Shown piece after piece: positions 1-7,199 of a stretch of DNA of 8,277 bases. Each line of letters opens with the position of its first letter. Position 1 is the first letter of the stretch. Position numbers and translations under genes: made by a program. The notes below the pieces were generated by a model. It saw only the letters and a program-made list of their open reading frames with translations. It was not told the DNA's origin and searched no databases. Source of the DNA: Bacteroidia bacterium (GTDB lineage Bacteria; Bacteroidota; Bacteroidia; Cytophagales; Cyclobacteriaceae); assembly GCA_012031955.1 (NCBI GenBank), contig JAAURZ010000083.1:1-8277 (forward strand). The letters run 5' to 3'.

Positions 1-567
1 CAGCGACTCGCTACGCAATTGAAGCCTGGCGCTTTGTGCCTGGTTTCGCAAGATCATTATTATAAGGACCTTCCAGAGCAACTGGTGGACGAACACGGCG
101 TCGTCAACTTCGATTTGCCCACCTCCATCGACAGAGAACGATTTCACGATCACATCCTCCGGCTGAAACGCGGCGAAACCGTCACGCTGAGAGAGTACAC
201 TTTTAACAACCCCAAAGCGGAGGCGGCGACCATTACGCTGCAGCCCGCCCCTATACTTGTTGTGGAGGGTCTCTTCATACAATACTTTCCGGAAATAGAC
301 CACGAGCTGGACCTGAGCATCTTCATCGAAGCGCAGGACCACCTGAAGCTGAGCCGCCGCATAAGGCGCGACAACGAAGAGCGCGGCTACGACCTCAACG
401 ATGTGCTGTATCGCTACGAGTATCATGTGATGCCGGTGTATGAGCGGCTGATCAAACCGCTGATGCACGAGGCAGACCTGGTGATCCCAAACAACCGCCA
501 CTTTCAGCGCGCCATAGACTTCATTTCGCTGGCCCTTCAGGGGCACCTTGCCGGGCTTGCAAATTAG
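1..567 (+). CDS. udk: Uridine kinase, 5'-truncated by the window edge
   Basis: Uridine kinase phosphorylates uridine (and usually cytidine) to the monophosphate with ATP or GTP in the cytoplasm, as part of pyrimidine salvage. The frame is open from base 1 and gives 188 residues to the TAG at 565-567. The N-terminal P-loop (GxxxSGKS/T) lies outside the window, so the gene is partial; full-length members have about 205-215 residues. Visible family signatures are the QDHYYKD segment (residues 17-23), equivalent to the CYYKD segment of E. coli Udk, the FDLPTSID segment that corresponds to NYDHPSAMD, the VVEGLF strand (87-92), and RRIRRDNEERG (119-129), matching the RRIKRDVNERG lid region. No frameshift is seen. 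The next gene starts 6 or 27 bases downstream on the same strand. The family call is secure. Strict separation from close phosphoribulokinase-like relatives rests on overall similarity. Confidence 0.92.
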   Translation, partial: QRLATQLKPGALCLVSQDHYYKDLPEQLVDEHGVVNFDLPTSIDRERFHDHILRLKRGETVTLREYTFNNPKAEAATITLQPAPILVVEGLFIQYFPEIDHELDLSIFIEAQDHLKLSRRIRRDNEERGYDLNDVLYRYEYHVMPVYERLIKPLMHEADLVIPNNRHFQRAIDFISLALQGHLAGLAN

Positions 568-586
568 AGGCAAATGTCTACTTTTG
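557..586 (+). promoter_or_regulatory. Candidate Bacteroidota-type promoter (-33 TTG, -7 TACTTTTG)
   Basis: TTG at 557-559, a 19-base spacer, and TACTTTTG at 579-586 match the phylum consensus TTTG/TTG-N17-23-TAnnTTTG for the primary sigma factor. The -33 box lies in the last codons of udk. Transcription would start near 592-594, immediately before the ATG at 595. That would make the following mRNA leaderless or nearly so, and it favours 595 over 574 as the start. The match is by eye only; motifs this short also arise by chance. Confidence 0.35.
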
Positions 587-975
587 TAGGCCTTATGAAC
601 ACCGTGAGCAAATACAAAATCCGCATTGGAACCGTCATTTTCGGCGTTTTCACTGCCATGGTGATCATTTTTGGCCAACTGTTTTACTTCCAGGCAGCCG
701 CCCATGCGAAGAAGGAAGTAAAGAACGAAGTAAGGCAAGAAACCCAGAACGGCGATCAGCAGGCCGACGACGATAACCAGGCATTTATCTCGCAACCGGC
801 AGGGTCATTGCCCGCGGCGTCGGCCCAGGTTGAAATCAACCACGAGTCGTTTTGTATTCAGGAAATCCTGTTTGAAGATGTCGACATCGACTATCCGCAG
901 GATCGCATTCCACTTTATATCGGAAAGCTCTTCCACACGCTATTCCGTACACTCATTTCTCCCAACGCACCCTGA
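574..975 (+). CDS. Small exported or membrane-anchored protein of unknown function
   Basis: I do not recognise a family. The 133-residue product (126 if started at the second ATG, 595) begins with a basic stretch (K13, K15, R17), then a hydrophobic helix at about residues 19-39, then AAAHA followed by KKE. This fits either a signal peptide cut after the AHA motif (A45) or a single N-terminal anchor. The remainder is a charged, low-complexity linker (KEV, NEV and RQE units, then a QADDDNQ stretch) and a more ordered C-terminal part of about 50 residues containing FEDVDIDYP and ending ISPNAP. It should therefore act outside the cytoplasm. A weak purine-rich site (GAGG, 567-570) precedes the ATG at 574, while a -7-like element at 579-586 favours 595. 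It sits between udk and secDF on the same strand. A frameshift near the 3' end cannot be excluded given the indels elsewhere, but the ending looks natural. Confidence 0.7.
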   Translation: MSTFVGLMNTVSKYKIRIGTVIFGVFTAMVIIFGQLFYFQAAAHAKKEVKNEVRQETQNGDQQADDDNQAFISQPAGSLPAASAQVEINHESFCIQEILFEDVDIDYPQDRIPLYIGKLFHTLFRTLISPNAP

Positions 976-1071
976 GGCATTCTGTTCGACACCAAAACCC
1001 GGCGACGAAAGTAATCTCCGGGCCTTCCGCATTTATTCAAAAGAGTACCTAAATCAACATCAGTAATCAAT

Positions 1072-3177
1072 ATGCAAAACAAAGGATTCATAATAGTGCT
1101 CACTGCGGTAGTTACCGCATTGTGTTTGTACTATCTCTCATTCACCTACATAGCGCAGGGAATTCAGAACGACGCCGAGCAATATGCTACCGGCACCGAC
1201 GGCGTTGTCGACCTGCAGAAAAAGCAAAATTACATCGACTCGGTCTGGAACAAGCCCGTGTACAATTTCTTCGGACTGAAGGAGTACACCTACAAGGAAG
1301 TAAAAGACAACGAGCTTTCGCTGGGTCTCGACTTGCAAGGTGGTATGCACGCCACCCTGGAGGTGTCGCCGGTGGATATCATTAAGGGACTCAGTGGCAA
1401 CAGCCAGGACTCCTCGCTGCTGCGCGCCATCAACAAGGCACGCACGATGCAACGAGAAAGCCAGGAGTCGTTCACCACCCTGTTCTTCCGGGCTTTCCGC
1501 CAGGACAATCCCGATACGAAGCTGGCCAGCGTATTCACTTCGACCCTCACGCGCGAGCGCATCAGCATCACCAGCTCCGACGACGAAGTCATCGACGTGG
1601 TGGAGAATGAAGTAGAACGCGCCATCGACCGGTCGTTCACGATTCTCAAAAACCGTCTTGATCAATTCGGTACTGCGTCTTTCAACATCCAGCGATTGCC
1701 AGGCACCGGCCGCATTCAGATCGAAATACCCGGCGCCGACAATCCGGCCAGGGTGCGCAAACTCCTGCAAGGTGTCGCGCGACTTGAATTCTGGGACGTG
1801 ATCGAGCCCAACACGATTTCTTCATCCATCATTGCCATCAACGACAAGCTGGTGAAGGAGAACAAACAGAAGCAAGCCGTGGCACCCAAGACAGAAACAA
1901 AGGATCTCTCGTCACTGCAAGCAGATACCGCCGCTGACACAACCGGCTCGCAACTGGAACAGCAATTGGAGTCCGCAACCGACAGCTCGGCCACTGGCCT
2001 GGACTCGCTGCAGAACATGAACGTGTCGCCGATCTACAGTTTAAGCGTCCCTCCCGGCGCATTCCGATATGAACTTAAAGACACCGCCGAGATCAATCGT
2101 ATCATCAAACGTCAGGACATCCGGAGCATGCTGCCACGCAACGTAGGCGTGTACTGGGCTAACAAACCTGAAAAGAACCAGACCAACAGCGAGGCGCTCG
2201 AATTATACTTCATTGACATTGGAAGAAACGGCAAACCAAAACTGACCGGAGAAGCTATCAACGACGCCCGCAACGACACCGACGAATATCAAAGGCCGGC
2301 CGTAACCATGACAATGAATGCAACCGGCACACGCACATGGGCGAAAATGACGGCGGCGGCAGCAAGCCAGACGCCGAAAGGAAGAATAGCCATTGTGCTT
2401 GACAACACGGTATACTCCGCCCCTTACGTGAATGGTGAAATCCCCACCGGCAACTCACAGATCTCGGGCAATTTCACAACTGACGAAGCAAAGGACCTTG
2501 CCAACGTGCTGAAAGCCGGCTCGCTACCTGCACCTACGCGCATCGTTGAAGAAGCTATCATCGGCCCCACGCTTGGCGCACTTGCTCAACGGCAGGGCTT
2601 CATTTCCCTTGCCTGCGGCCTCGCGATTGTCGTGATCTTCATGGTTGGTTATTATTCCAAAGGTGGCTTTGTGGCCAACCTGGCGCTGTTGTTCAACATC
2701 TTCTTCATACTTGGCATTCTGGCGCAACCCACCATCGGTGCCGCACTTACGTTGCCCGGCATCGCAGGTATCGTACTCACCATGGGTATGGCCGTCGATG
2801 CCAACGTACTTATCTACGAACGGATCAAAGAAGAAATGGCACACGGACGAAAACTTCGCGACGCCATCAACACCGGTTACAAGCGTGCCTTCGGCACCAT
2901 CTTCGACTCAAACCTTACCACGCTTATCACCGGTTTCTTTCTCTTCATACTCGGCCAGGGACCCATCAAAGGTTTCGCCGCCGTGCTCATGATCGGTATC
3001 GTCACATCCTTCTTCTCCGCCGTGTATGTGTCGCGCGTGTTTATTGAATGGATGACGCGCCGCGGCGACGAAAGCAAAATTTCTTTTGAAACACCGCTCG
3101 CCAAGTTGGTGAAAAGCGCCGGCGCTTTGAATTTGTCAAGAACAGCAAAATGGCCTATGGAATTTCCGGCGCTGTAA
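1072..3177 (+). CDS. secD: SecDF export protein, SecD half (frame breaks near 3112-3115)
   Basis: This is the N-terminal part of a fused SecDF, the accessory membrane protein of the Sec translocon that uses the proton gradient to pull secreted proteins through on the periplasmic side. The ATG at 1072 begins MQNKGFI and a first membrane helix (about residues 5-28), the usual start of the phylum's SecDF. The LGLDLQGG motif is at residues 84-91. The periplasmic P1 domain follows and carries a Ser/Thr/Gln/Asp-rich insert at about 265-320. KAGSLPAPTRIVEE leads into five further membrane segments from about residue 507. MAVDANVLIYERIKEEM holds D576, the counterpart of the proton-relay Asp of Thermus SecDF (D340). 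The family frame ends at about 3116. The last 20 codons up to the TAA at 3175-3177 are out of frame and not genuine. The 96 bases upstream show no clear promoter, so co-transcription with the preceding gene is possible. Confidence 0.95.
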   Translation: MQNKGFIIVLTAVVTALCLYYLSFTYIAQGIQNDAEQYATGTDGVVDLQKKQNYIDSVWNKPVYNFFGLKEYTYKEVKDNELSLGLDLQGGMHATLEVSPVDIIKGLSGNSQDSSLLRAINKARTMQRESQESFTTLFFRAFRQDNPDTKLASVFTSTLTRERISITSSDDEVIDVVENEVERAIDRSFTILKNRLDQFGTASFNIQRLPGTGRIQIEIPGADNPARVRKLLQGVARLEFWDVIEPNTISSSIIAINDKLVKENKQKQAVAPKTETKDLSSLQADTAADTTGSQLEQQLESATDSSATGLDSLQNMNVSPIYSLSVPPGAFRYELKDTAEINRIIKRQDIRSMLPRNVGVYWANKPEKNQTNSEALELYFIDIGRNGKPKLTGEAINDARNDTDEYQRPAVTMTMNATGTRTWAKMTAAAASQTPKGRIAIVLDNTVYSAPYVNGEIPTGNSQISGNFTTDEAKDLANVLKAGSLPAPTRIVEEAIIGPTLGALAQRQGFISLACGLAIVVIFMVGYYSKGGFVANLALLFNIFFILGILAQPTIGAALTLPGIAGIVLTMGMAVDANVLIYERIKEEMAHGRKLRDAINTGYKRAFGTIFDSNLTTLITGFFLFILGQGPIKGFAAVLMIGIVTSFFSAVYVSRVFIEWMTRRGDESKISFETPLAKLVKSAGALNLSRTAKWPMEFPAL
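3112..3115 (+). other. Frameshift site in secDF (one A apparently missing)
   Basis: The SecD frame and the SecF frame overlap here. Reading A5 instead of the A4 run gives an unbroken junction: GTG AAA AAG CGC CGG CGC TTT GAA TTT, encoding VKKRRRFEF and running on into VKNSKMAYGISG. A basic cytoplasmic linker of this kind is expected between the last SecD helix and the first SecF helix. Confidence 0.85.
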
Positions 3178-4064
3178 TAGCAATCGGCTTCGCCCTTCTT
3201 TTCGTGAAAGGACTCAACATGGGTGTCGACTTCAAAGGCGGACGTTCCTACGTCGTGTCGTTTAACGAACCGGTTGTGGCCACAACCATGAAAGTGGAAT
3301 TGACCAAAGGTTTCGAAAATGCCAGCACCGAGGTGAAAAACTATGATGGCAACAATGTGGTGAAAGTGACTACTTCCTACCTCATCGACGACGACTCTGA
3401 TGACGCGGACGAAAAGGTGAAGCAGGCACTTGTAAGCGGCCTGGAGCGAATCAGCAACAAGAAGTTCGTGTCCAACGATGCAGGAATAGACAAGGATCAT
3501 TTTACCATTTCCAGTTCAACAAAAGTGGGCGCAACCGTTGCGGACGATATCAAGAACTCGGCGTGGAAGGCCAGCTTGTTCTCCCTCATAGGTATATTCT
3601 TGTATATCCTCATTCGCTTCCGTAAATGGCAGTATAGCACGGGCGCTATCGTAGCCACCATCCACGACACGCTGTTTGTGTTTGCCGCCTTCGCCATCGC
3701 CAATGTGTTTGGAATCTCTTTTGAAATAGACCAGGTGTTCGTGGCGGCAGTGCTCACCATCATCGGTTACTCCATCAACGACACGGTGATCATCTTCGAC
3801 CGTATTCGCGAATACTTCAATCTCGGTACATCGCACGAAAAGGCGAAGATTGTGAACGACGCCATCAACGACACGCTGTCGCGCACATTCATCACGGCAG
3901 GCACAACGCTTGTGGTGGTGATCGTGCTGTTGATATTTGGCGGCGAGGTGCTGCGCGGATTCTCGTTCGCGCTGTTCATCGGCATTATAGTGGGTACCTA
4001 CTCCTCGATTTTCATTGCAGCCCCGGTAGTTCTGGATCTCGACAAAGAAAAATTGACCAAGTAG
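3117..4064 (+). CDS. secF: SecDF export protein, SecF half (continuation of the same gene)
   Basis: Here the reading frame resumes after the indel and continues to the TAG at 4062-4064. Joined to the first half it gives a SecDF of about 997 residues, normal for the phylum. The half shows the SecF plan: a first helix (GAVIAIGFALLFV), the GVDFKGG motif, a periplasmic domain of roughly 100 residues, then five helices. INDTVIIFDRIREYF carries D904 of the joined protein and LSRTFIT carries R938. They match the Asp and Arg on the SecF side of the proton path in Thermus SecDF (D637 and R671). The ATG at 3150 lies in this frame but has no ribosome-binding site and falls just before the first helix, so I do not take it as an independent start. 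If the indel were real, the cell would make SecD without SecF. A strong terminator follows 26 bases after the stop. Confidence 0.94.
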   Translation, partial: RRRFEFVKNSKMAYGISGAVIAIGFALLFVKGLNMGVDFKGGRSYVVSFNEPVVATTMKVELTKGFENASTEVKNYDGNNVVKVTTSYLIDDDSDDADEKVKQALVSGLERISNKKFVSNDAGIDKDHFTISSSTKVGATVADDIKNSAWKASLFSLIGIFLYILIRFRKWQYSTGAIVATIHDTLFVFAAFAIANVFGISFEIDQVFVAAVLTIIGYSINDTVIIFDRIREYFNLGTSHEKAKIVNDAINDTLSRTFITAGTTLVVVIVLLIFGGEVLRGFSFALFIGIIVGTYSSIFIAAPVVLDLDKEKLTK

Positions 4065-4090
4065 CAGCTACATTTAACGAATACAAGAGA

Positions 4091-4113
4091 GGGCCGGAAA
4101 CGGCCCTTTTTTT
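4091..4113 (+). terminator. Rho-independent terminator after secDF
   Basis: GGGCCG (4091-4096) and CGGCCC (4101-4106) form a perfect 6-bp GC stem with a GAAA (GNRA) tetraloop, followed by seven T residues (4107-4113). A preceding A at 4090 can extend the stem by one pair. The hairpin lies 26 bases past the secDF stop and separates it from the permease gene. Confidence 0.93.
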
Positions 4114-4255
4114 GTTCGCTCGCGGACATCTGGTCGCCCGACCGGACACCCCAAATTTCGGTATTTTGCTCTTTCAGGGTGCTTTTCGCGCTCCGGCGCA
4201 ATGGCATGTCTGTTGTCGTGCCTTGGACGAATACCTTAAAAAAAACCGACCGGCT
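4114..4255. other. Intergenic region before the permease gene
   Basis: These 142 bases hold the presumed promoter and leader of the permease gene. TATTTTG at 4162-4168 resembles a -7 element with one T missing, but I find no TTG at the proper distance upstream, so the call is weak. An A8 run (4238-4245) lies about ten bases before the start codon, and no Shine-Dalgarno sequence is visible. The stretch is open in the frame of the permease but carries no recognisable protein similarity. Confidence 0.4.
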
Positions 4256-6699
4256 ATGATCAGGAATTACCTCAAAATCGCCATCCGAAACCTGCTGAAG
4301 CAGCGTGTATATTCTGTCATCAACATTGTTGGTCTGAGCGTAGGCCTGGCCAGTTGCCTGTTGATCCTTCTGTTCGTGCAGGACGAATTCTCGTACGACA
4401 AATTTCACACGAACGCCGACCGTATTTTCAAAATTGCACTCGAGCGCAAGTATCCCACGCATGCTACCTTTTATGCTGTTATACCGCACTCATTCGCCGA
4501 CGCCATCGAAAAAGATTTTGCTGAAGTAGAAACGGTTACACGCATGGGCGGACCTTTCAACAATGTGCTGGTTAGCTACCAAACGCAAAAGGGAGACGAA
4601 AAGCAATTTGAGGAGAACAATGTAATGTCGGCCGATTCTTCGTTCTTCGATGTATTCAGTGTAAAACTATTGAAAGGCGACAGGCAGACGGTGATTGCTT
4701 AACCCGAACGACATGGTAATCACCGAGGAAACGTCAAAGCGCTATTTTGGCGATGACGACCCGATTGGTAAAACGATGACAACCAGCTTTGGCGAATTTA
4801 AAGTAACAGGTGTGTCGGAAAACATTCCCGACAACTCGCACTTCAAATTTGACTTTCTCTTTTCGTGGAATAGCTTTCCTTTTGGGCGACAAGTGAACTA
4901 CATTTCATTTTCTGCGCACACTTATGTGCTGCTTAAGCCTGGCGCCGATGCCGCCGCACTGGAAGCCAAATTCCCGAAAATGGTAGACACCTACGCAGCT
5001 GCACAGATAGAGCGCGACCTTGGCAAGGCGTGGGCCGATTATAAGCGCGAAGGCAACGGTTACCGCTATTTCCTTCAGCCACTCGCTTCCATTCACCTCG
5101 ACCCCACCAACATTGAAGCCAAGATGAAACCGGGAGGAAATATCAACTACGTGTACTTCCTCATCTCCATTGCTGTATTGATTGTGACGATCGCCTGCAT
5201 CAACTTCATGAATCTCTCAACAGCGCGCTCGGCTGAGCGCGCGCGCGAAGTCGGCGTCCGCAAAACGATGGGTTCCAAAAAAGGCCAGCTCATCTTTCAG
5301 TTTTTGGTCGAATCCATTCTCATCAGCCTGCTGGCGATGATGCTTGCGCTTGTCGTAACCAATTTGCTCTTGCCGGCCTTTAATGACCTTACAGGAAAAG
5401 CACTCGGATTTTCATTTTTCGCCGCTCGCCATGCTGCTCCTTCTTGCATTTGCACTCGGCGTGGGCGCGCTGGCCGGAAGTTATCCCGCATTCTTCCTGT
5501 CGGCCTTTAATCCCGTGGTTGTGATGAAGGGAAATTTCAGCGGTCAGGCGAAAGGCGCCTGGCTGAGAAACGGACTTGTTGTCTTTCAATTCTTTATATC
5601 CATTGTGCTGATTGTGGGTACCATGGTAGTGAACGACCAGATGACGTACATGCGAAACAAGGCACTTGGTTACGATCACGACAACATCGTGGTGGTTGAG
5701 CGGGCCAATGCACTCAATGAACAAGCAGTCACATTTATGGAAGAAGTGCGACGCATCCCCAACGTGGTGGGCGCAGGCGGCTCGTTTTCTCTGTTGGGCC
5801 GGCAGCAGGACTTTTTTGGGTCGCAGTTTACACCGGAAGGCTCCGACGAGGTACTCACTACCAAATCGATGGTAATCGACGACGACTTCGTGAACATGGT
5901 GGGTTTTGAAATATTGGAGGGAAAATCATTTTCACGCGAAACCAACGACACCCTGTCCATCATGCTGAATGAGGCAGCCGTGCGGGTGATGGGCATCAAA
6001 GACCCTATCGGCAAGAAGCTGGTGCAGGTTCAGAGAAATGCCAACGGTACCATCATGGTACCCTACACCATTGTAGGCGTGATCGGTAATTTCAACTTTC
6101 AGTCGCTACGCGACGAGATAACGCCACTTACGATACTGAGCAACGAAAGCTTTGGTGGCGGCCTGGGCTACAGCTACGTGCGCATAAAAGGAAGCGAAAC
6201 GCAAGCTGCACTTGGTGCGCTGGAGGAACTATGGCATCAATTCGCGCCCGGGCAGCCCTTTAAATATTTGTTCATGGACCAGCATCTGCAAAACCTGTAC
6301 GAGTCCGAAAAGCGGGCGGGCGAAATCTTTGGCGTGTTTGCCGGCATCGCCATCATCATCGCCTGTGTAGGGCTGTTCGGTTTGGCTGCCTACACCGCCA
6401 ACCTGCGAACCAAGGAGATTGGCGTACGCAAAGTGATGGGTGCCTCTGTTGGCGGCGTGGTGTACTTGCTGAGTAAAGACTTTACCAGGCTCATAGTCAT
6501 CGCGTTTGTGTTGTCGGTGCCGGTGGGATGGTACATTATGGATCAATGGCTGGATAATTTCGCATACCGTATCAACATCAGCGCCACAACATTTCTGATT
6601 GCCGGTTCAACGGCCCTGGTGATATCGTGGCTGACAGTAAGCTACCAGTCCATCAAGGCTGCAGTGGTAAACCCGGTGAAGTCGCTGCGAAGCGAGTAA
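4256..6699 (+). CDS. FtsX/MacB-like ABC transporter permease, two frameshifts
   Basis: This is a two-module permease of the MacB/FtsX type; such proteins couple a cytoplasmic ATPase to work in the periplasm or at the outer membrane rather than forming a pore. The ATG at 4256 gives MIRNYLKIAIRNLLKQR, the standard start of the Bacteroidota family. The restored protein has 813 residues. It shows helix 1 at about 20-41, a MacB-type periplasmic domain to about 290, an FtsX domain with helices near 297-318, 345-371 and 384-410, and the loop RAREVGVRKTMGSKKG. Another helix (about 430-451) leads to a second periplasmic domain, and a second FtsX domain begins near 690 with TKEIGVRKVMGA. Two extra T residues (4699-4700 and 5415-5419) split it into three frames: 4256-4702, 4695-5510 and 5383-6699. 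No ATP-binding gene is adjacent. Its substrate cannot be told from sequence. The TAA stop touches the end of the convergent gene. Confidence 0.9.
4699..4700 (+). other. Frameshift site 1 in the permease gene (one extra T)
   Basis: The frame hits TAA directly after GTG ATT GCT. Removing one T of the TT pair gives GCT AAC CCG AAC GAC ATG, which reads VIANPNDMVITEE. This is the usual family segment (an A-x-P-N/x-x-VVITE pattern before the KYFGDxDPIGK motif), with no residue gained or lost. Confidence 0.85.
5415..5419 (+). other. Frameshift site 2 in the permease gene (one extra T)
   Basis: In a T5 run the frame passes from a helix-forming segment into an Arg/Cys-rich sequence that soon stops at 5510. 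Reading T4 gives GGA TTT TCA TTT TCG CCG CTC GCC, encoding GFSFSPLA, and joins directly to the next membrane helix (LLLLAFALGVGALAGSYPA). Confidence 0.85.
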
Positions 6700-7194
6700 C
6701 TAGTGCGGAAATTTTTTGAAGTCGACTTGCCGGATGGCATCCATCACGCCTTCCTGCCCGGCATGCTGACTCCCGGCAACAAGCACGTATCTGTCGTGCA
6801 CAATCAACACAATCTGCGTATCTGTGGGTGTCGTAGTCTCCCAGCCTGTGTAGTATGGATGACTGTATGGCCGCCTTACCAGCGAATCGGAACTTACGGC
6901 CACATAGCCCGACCACGACCGTCTCGTTTGGAGAAGCATAACCGGAGCAGCGCCATAGTCGAACAACATCAGTCGTATTGATTTTCTACCTACGCCGAAA
7001 GTTTTTTCAGCCATGGCGTATTTCATATCACCCAGTGTAATAAGCTTTGCCTTCGTATCCGAAGCATTGCTAAGACCTTTTATAGACGACGGCATCAGGC
7101 GGCTGATGGCTTCTGCCCCGAGCACCTGCAGCGAGTCTTGCGCGACCAGTTGGTGCGAAGTGAGTGCGATCAGTATGCTTATCAGCGCACGCAA
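6700..7194 (-). CDS. Small secreted protein of unknown function
   Basis: I do not recognise the family. From the TTG at 7194 the product has 164 residues and starts with a compact signal peptide: MRALISILIALTSHQLVAQ followed by DS. An ATG at 7236 would add 14 residues ([14 protein letters not shown]) but overlap the 3' end of hemE by 37 bases; both starts keep the signal peptide. The mature part has no cysteine for a lipid anchor. A C-terminal segment (TQIVLIVHDRYVLVAGS, then MDAIRQVDFKKF) looks like a strand-turn-strand-helix unit. I infer a soluble periplasmic protein of about 145 residues. It follows hemE by 5 bases or overlaps it, so the two are probably one transcript. Its TAG stop (6702-6700) directly touches the permease TAA. 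No frame disruption is visible. Confidence 0.65.
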   Translation of the reverse strand: MRALISILIALTSHQLVAQDSLQVLGAEAISRLMPSSIKGLSNASDTKAKLITLGDMKYAMAEKTFGVGRKSIRLMLFDYGAAPVMLLQTRRSWSGYVAVSSDSLVRRPYSHPYYTGWETTTPTDTQIVLIVHDRYVLVAGSQHAGQEGVMDAIRQVDFKKFPH

Positions 7195-7199
7195 AATGA

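Noticed and set aside
708..745. Short repeated GAAGTAA units
   Set aside because: Only two imperfect copies encoding a Lys/Glu-rich linker; not a repeat array.
830..1066. Open frame overlapping the end of the small exported protein gene and the gap before secDF
   Set aside because: Composition is unlike a real protein, it overlaps a better supported gene, and no family pattern or start signal is visible.
1138..1770. Long antisense open frame inside secDF
   Set aside because: It is a shadow of the GC-biased codon pattern of secDF; its translation is low in recognisable structure and has no start context.
3105..3125. Programmed -1 frameshifting at the secDF junction
   Set aside because: GTG AAA AGC is not an X XXY YYZ slippery site, and I saw no stem-loop of note after it; a missing A is simpler.
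3150..3152. ATG as an independent secF start
   Set aside because: No ribosome-binding site. The family frame extends upstream of it to 3117 and joins SecD after a one-base repair.
4112..4255. Upstream extension of the permease frame by 48 codons
   Set aside because: The extension begins in the terminator T run, lacks protein-like character (Cys/His/Arg mix), and the family begins at the MIRNYLKIAIRNL segment (4256).
6698..6705. ACTAGT palindrome across the two abutting stop codons
   Set aside because: A six-base palindrome is expected by chance; it arises from TAAC next to TAG and has no flanking repeats that would suggest an insertion or attachment site.
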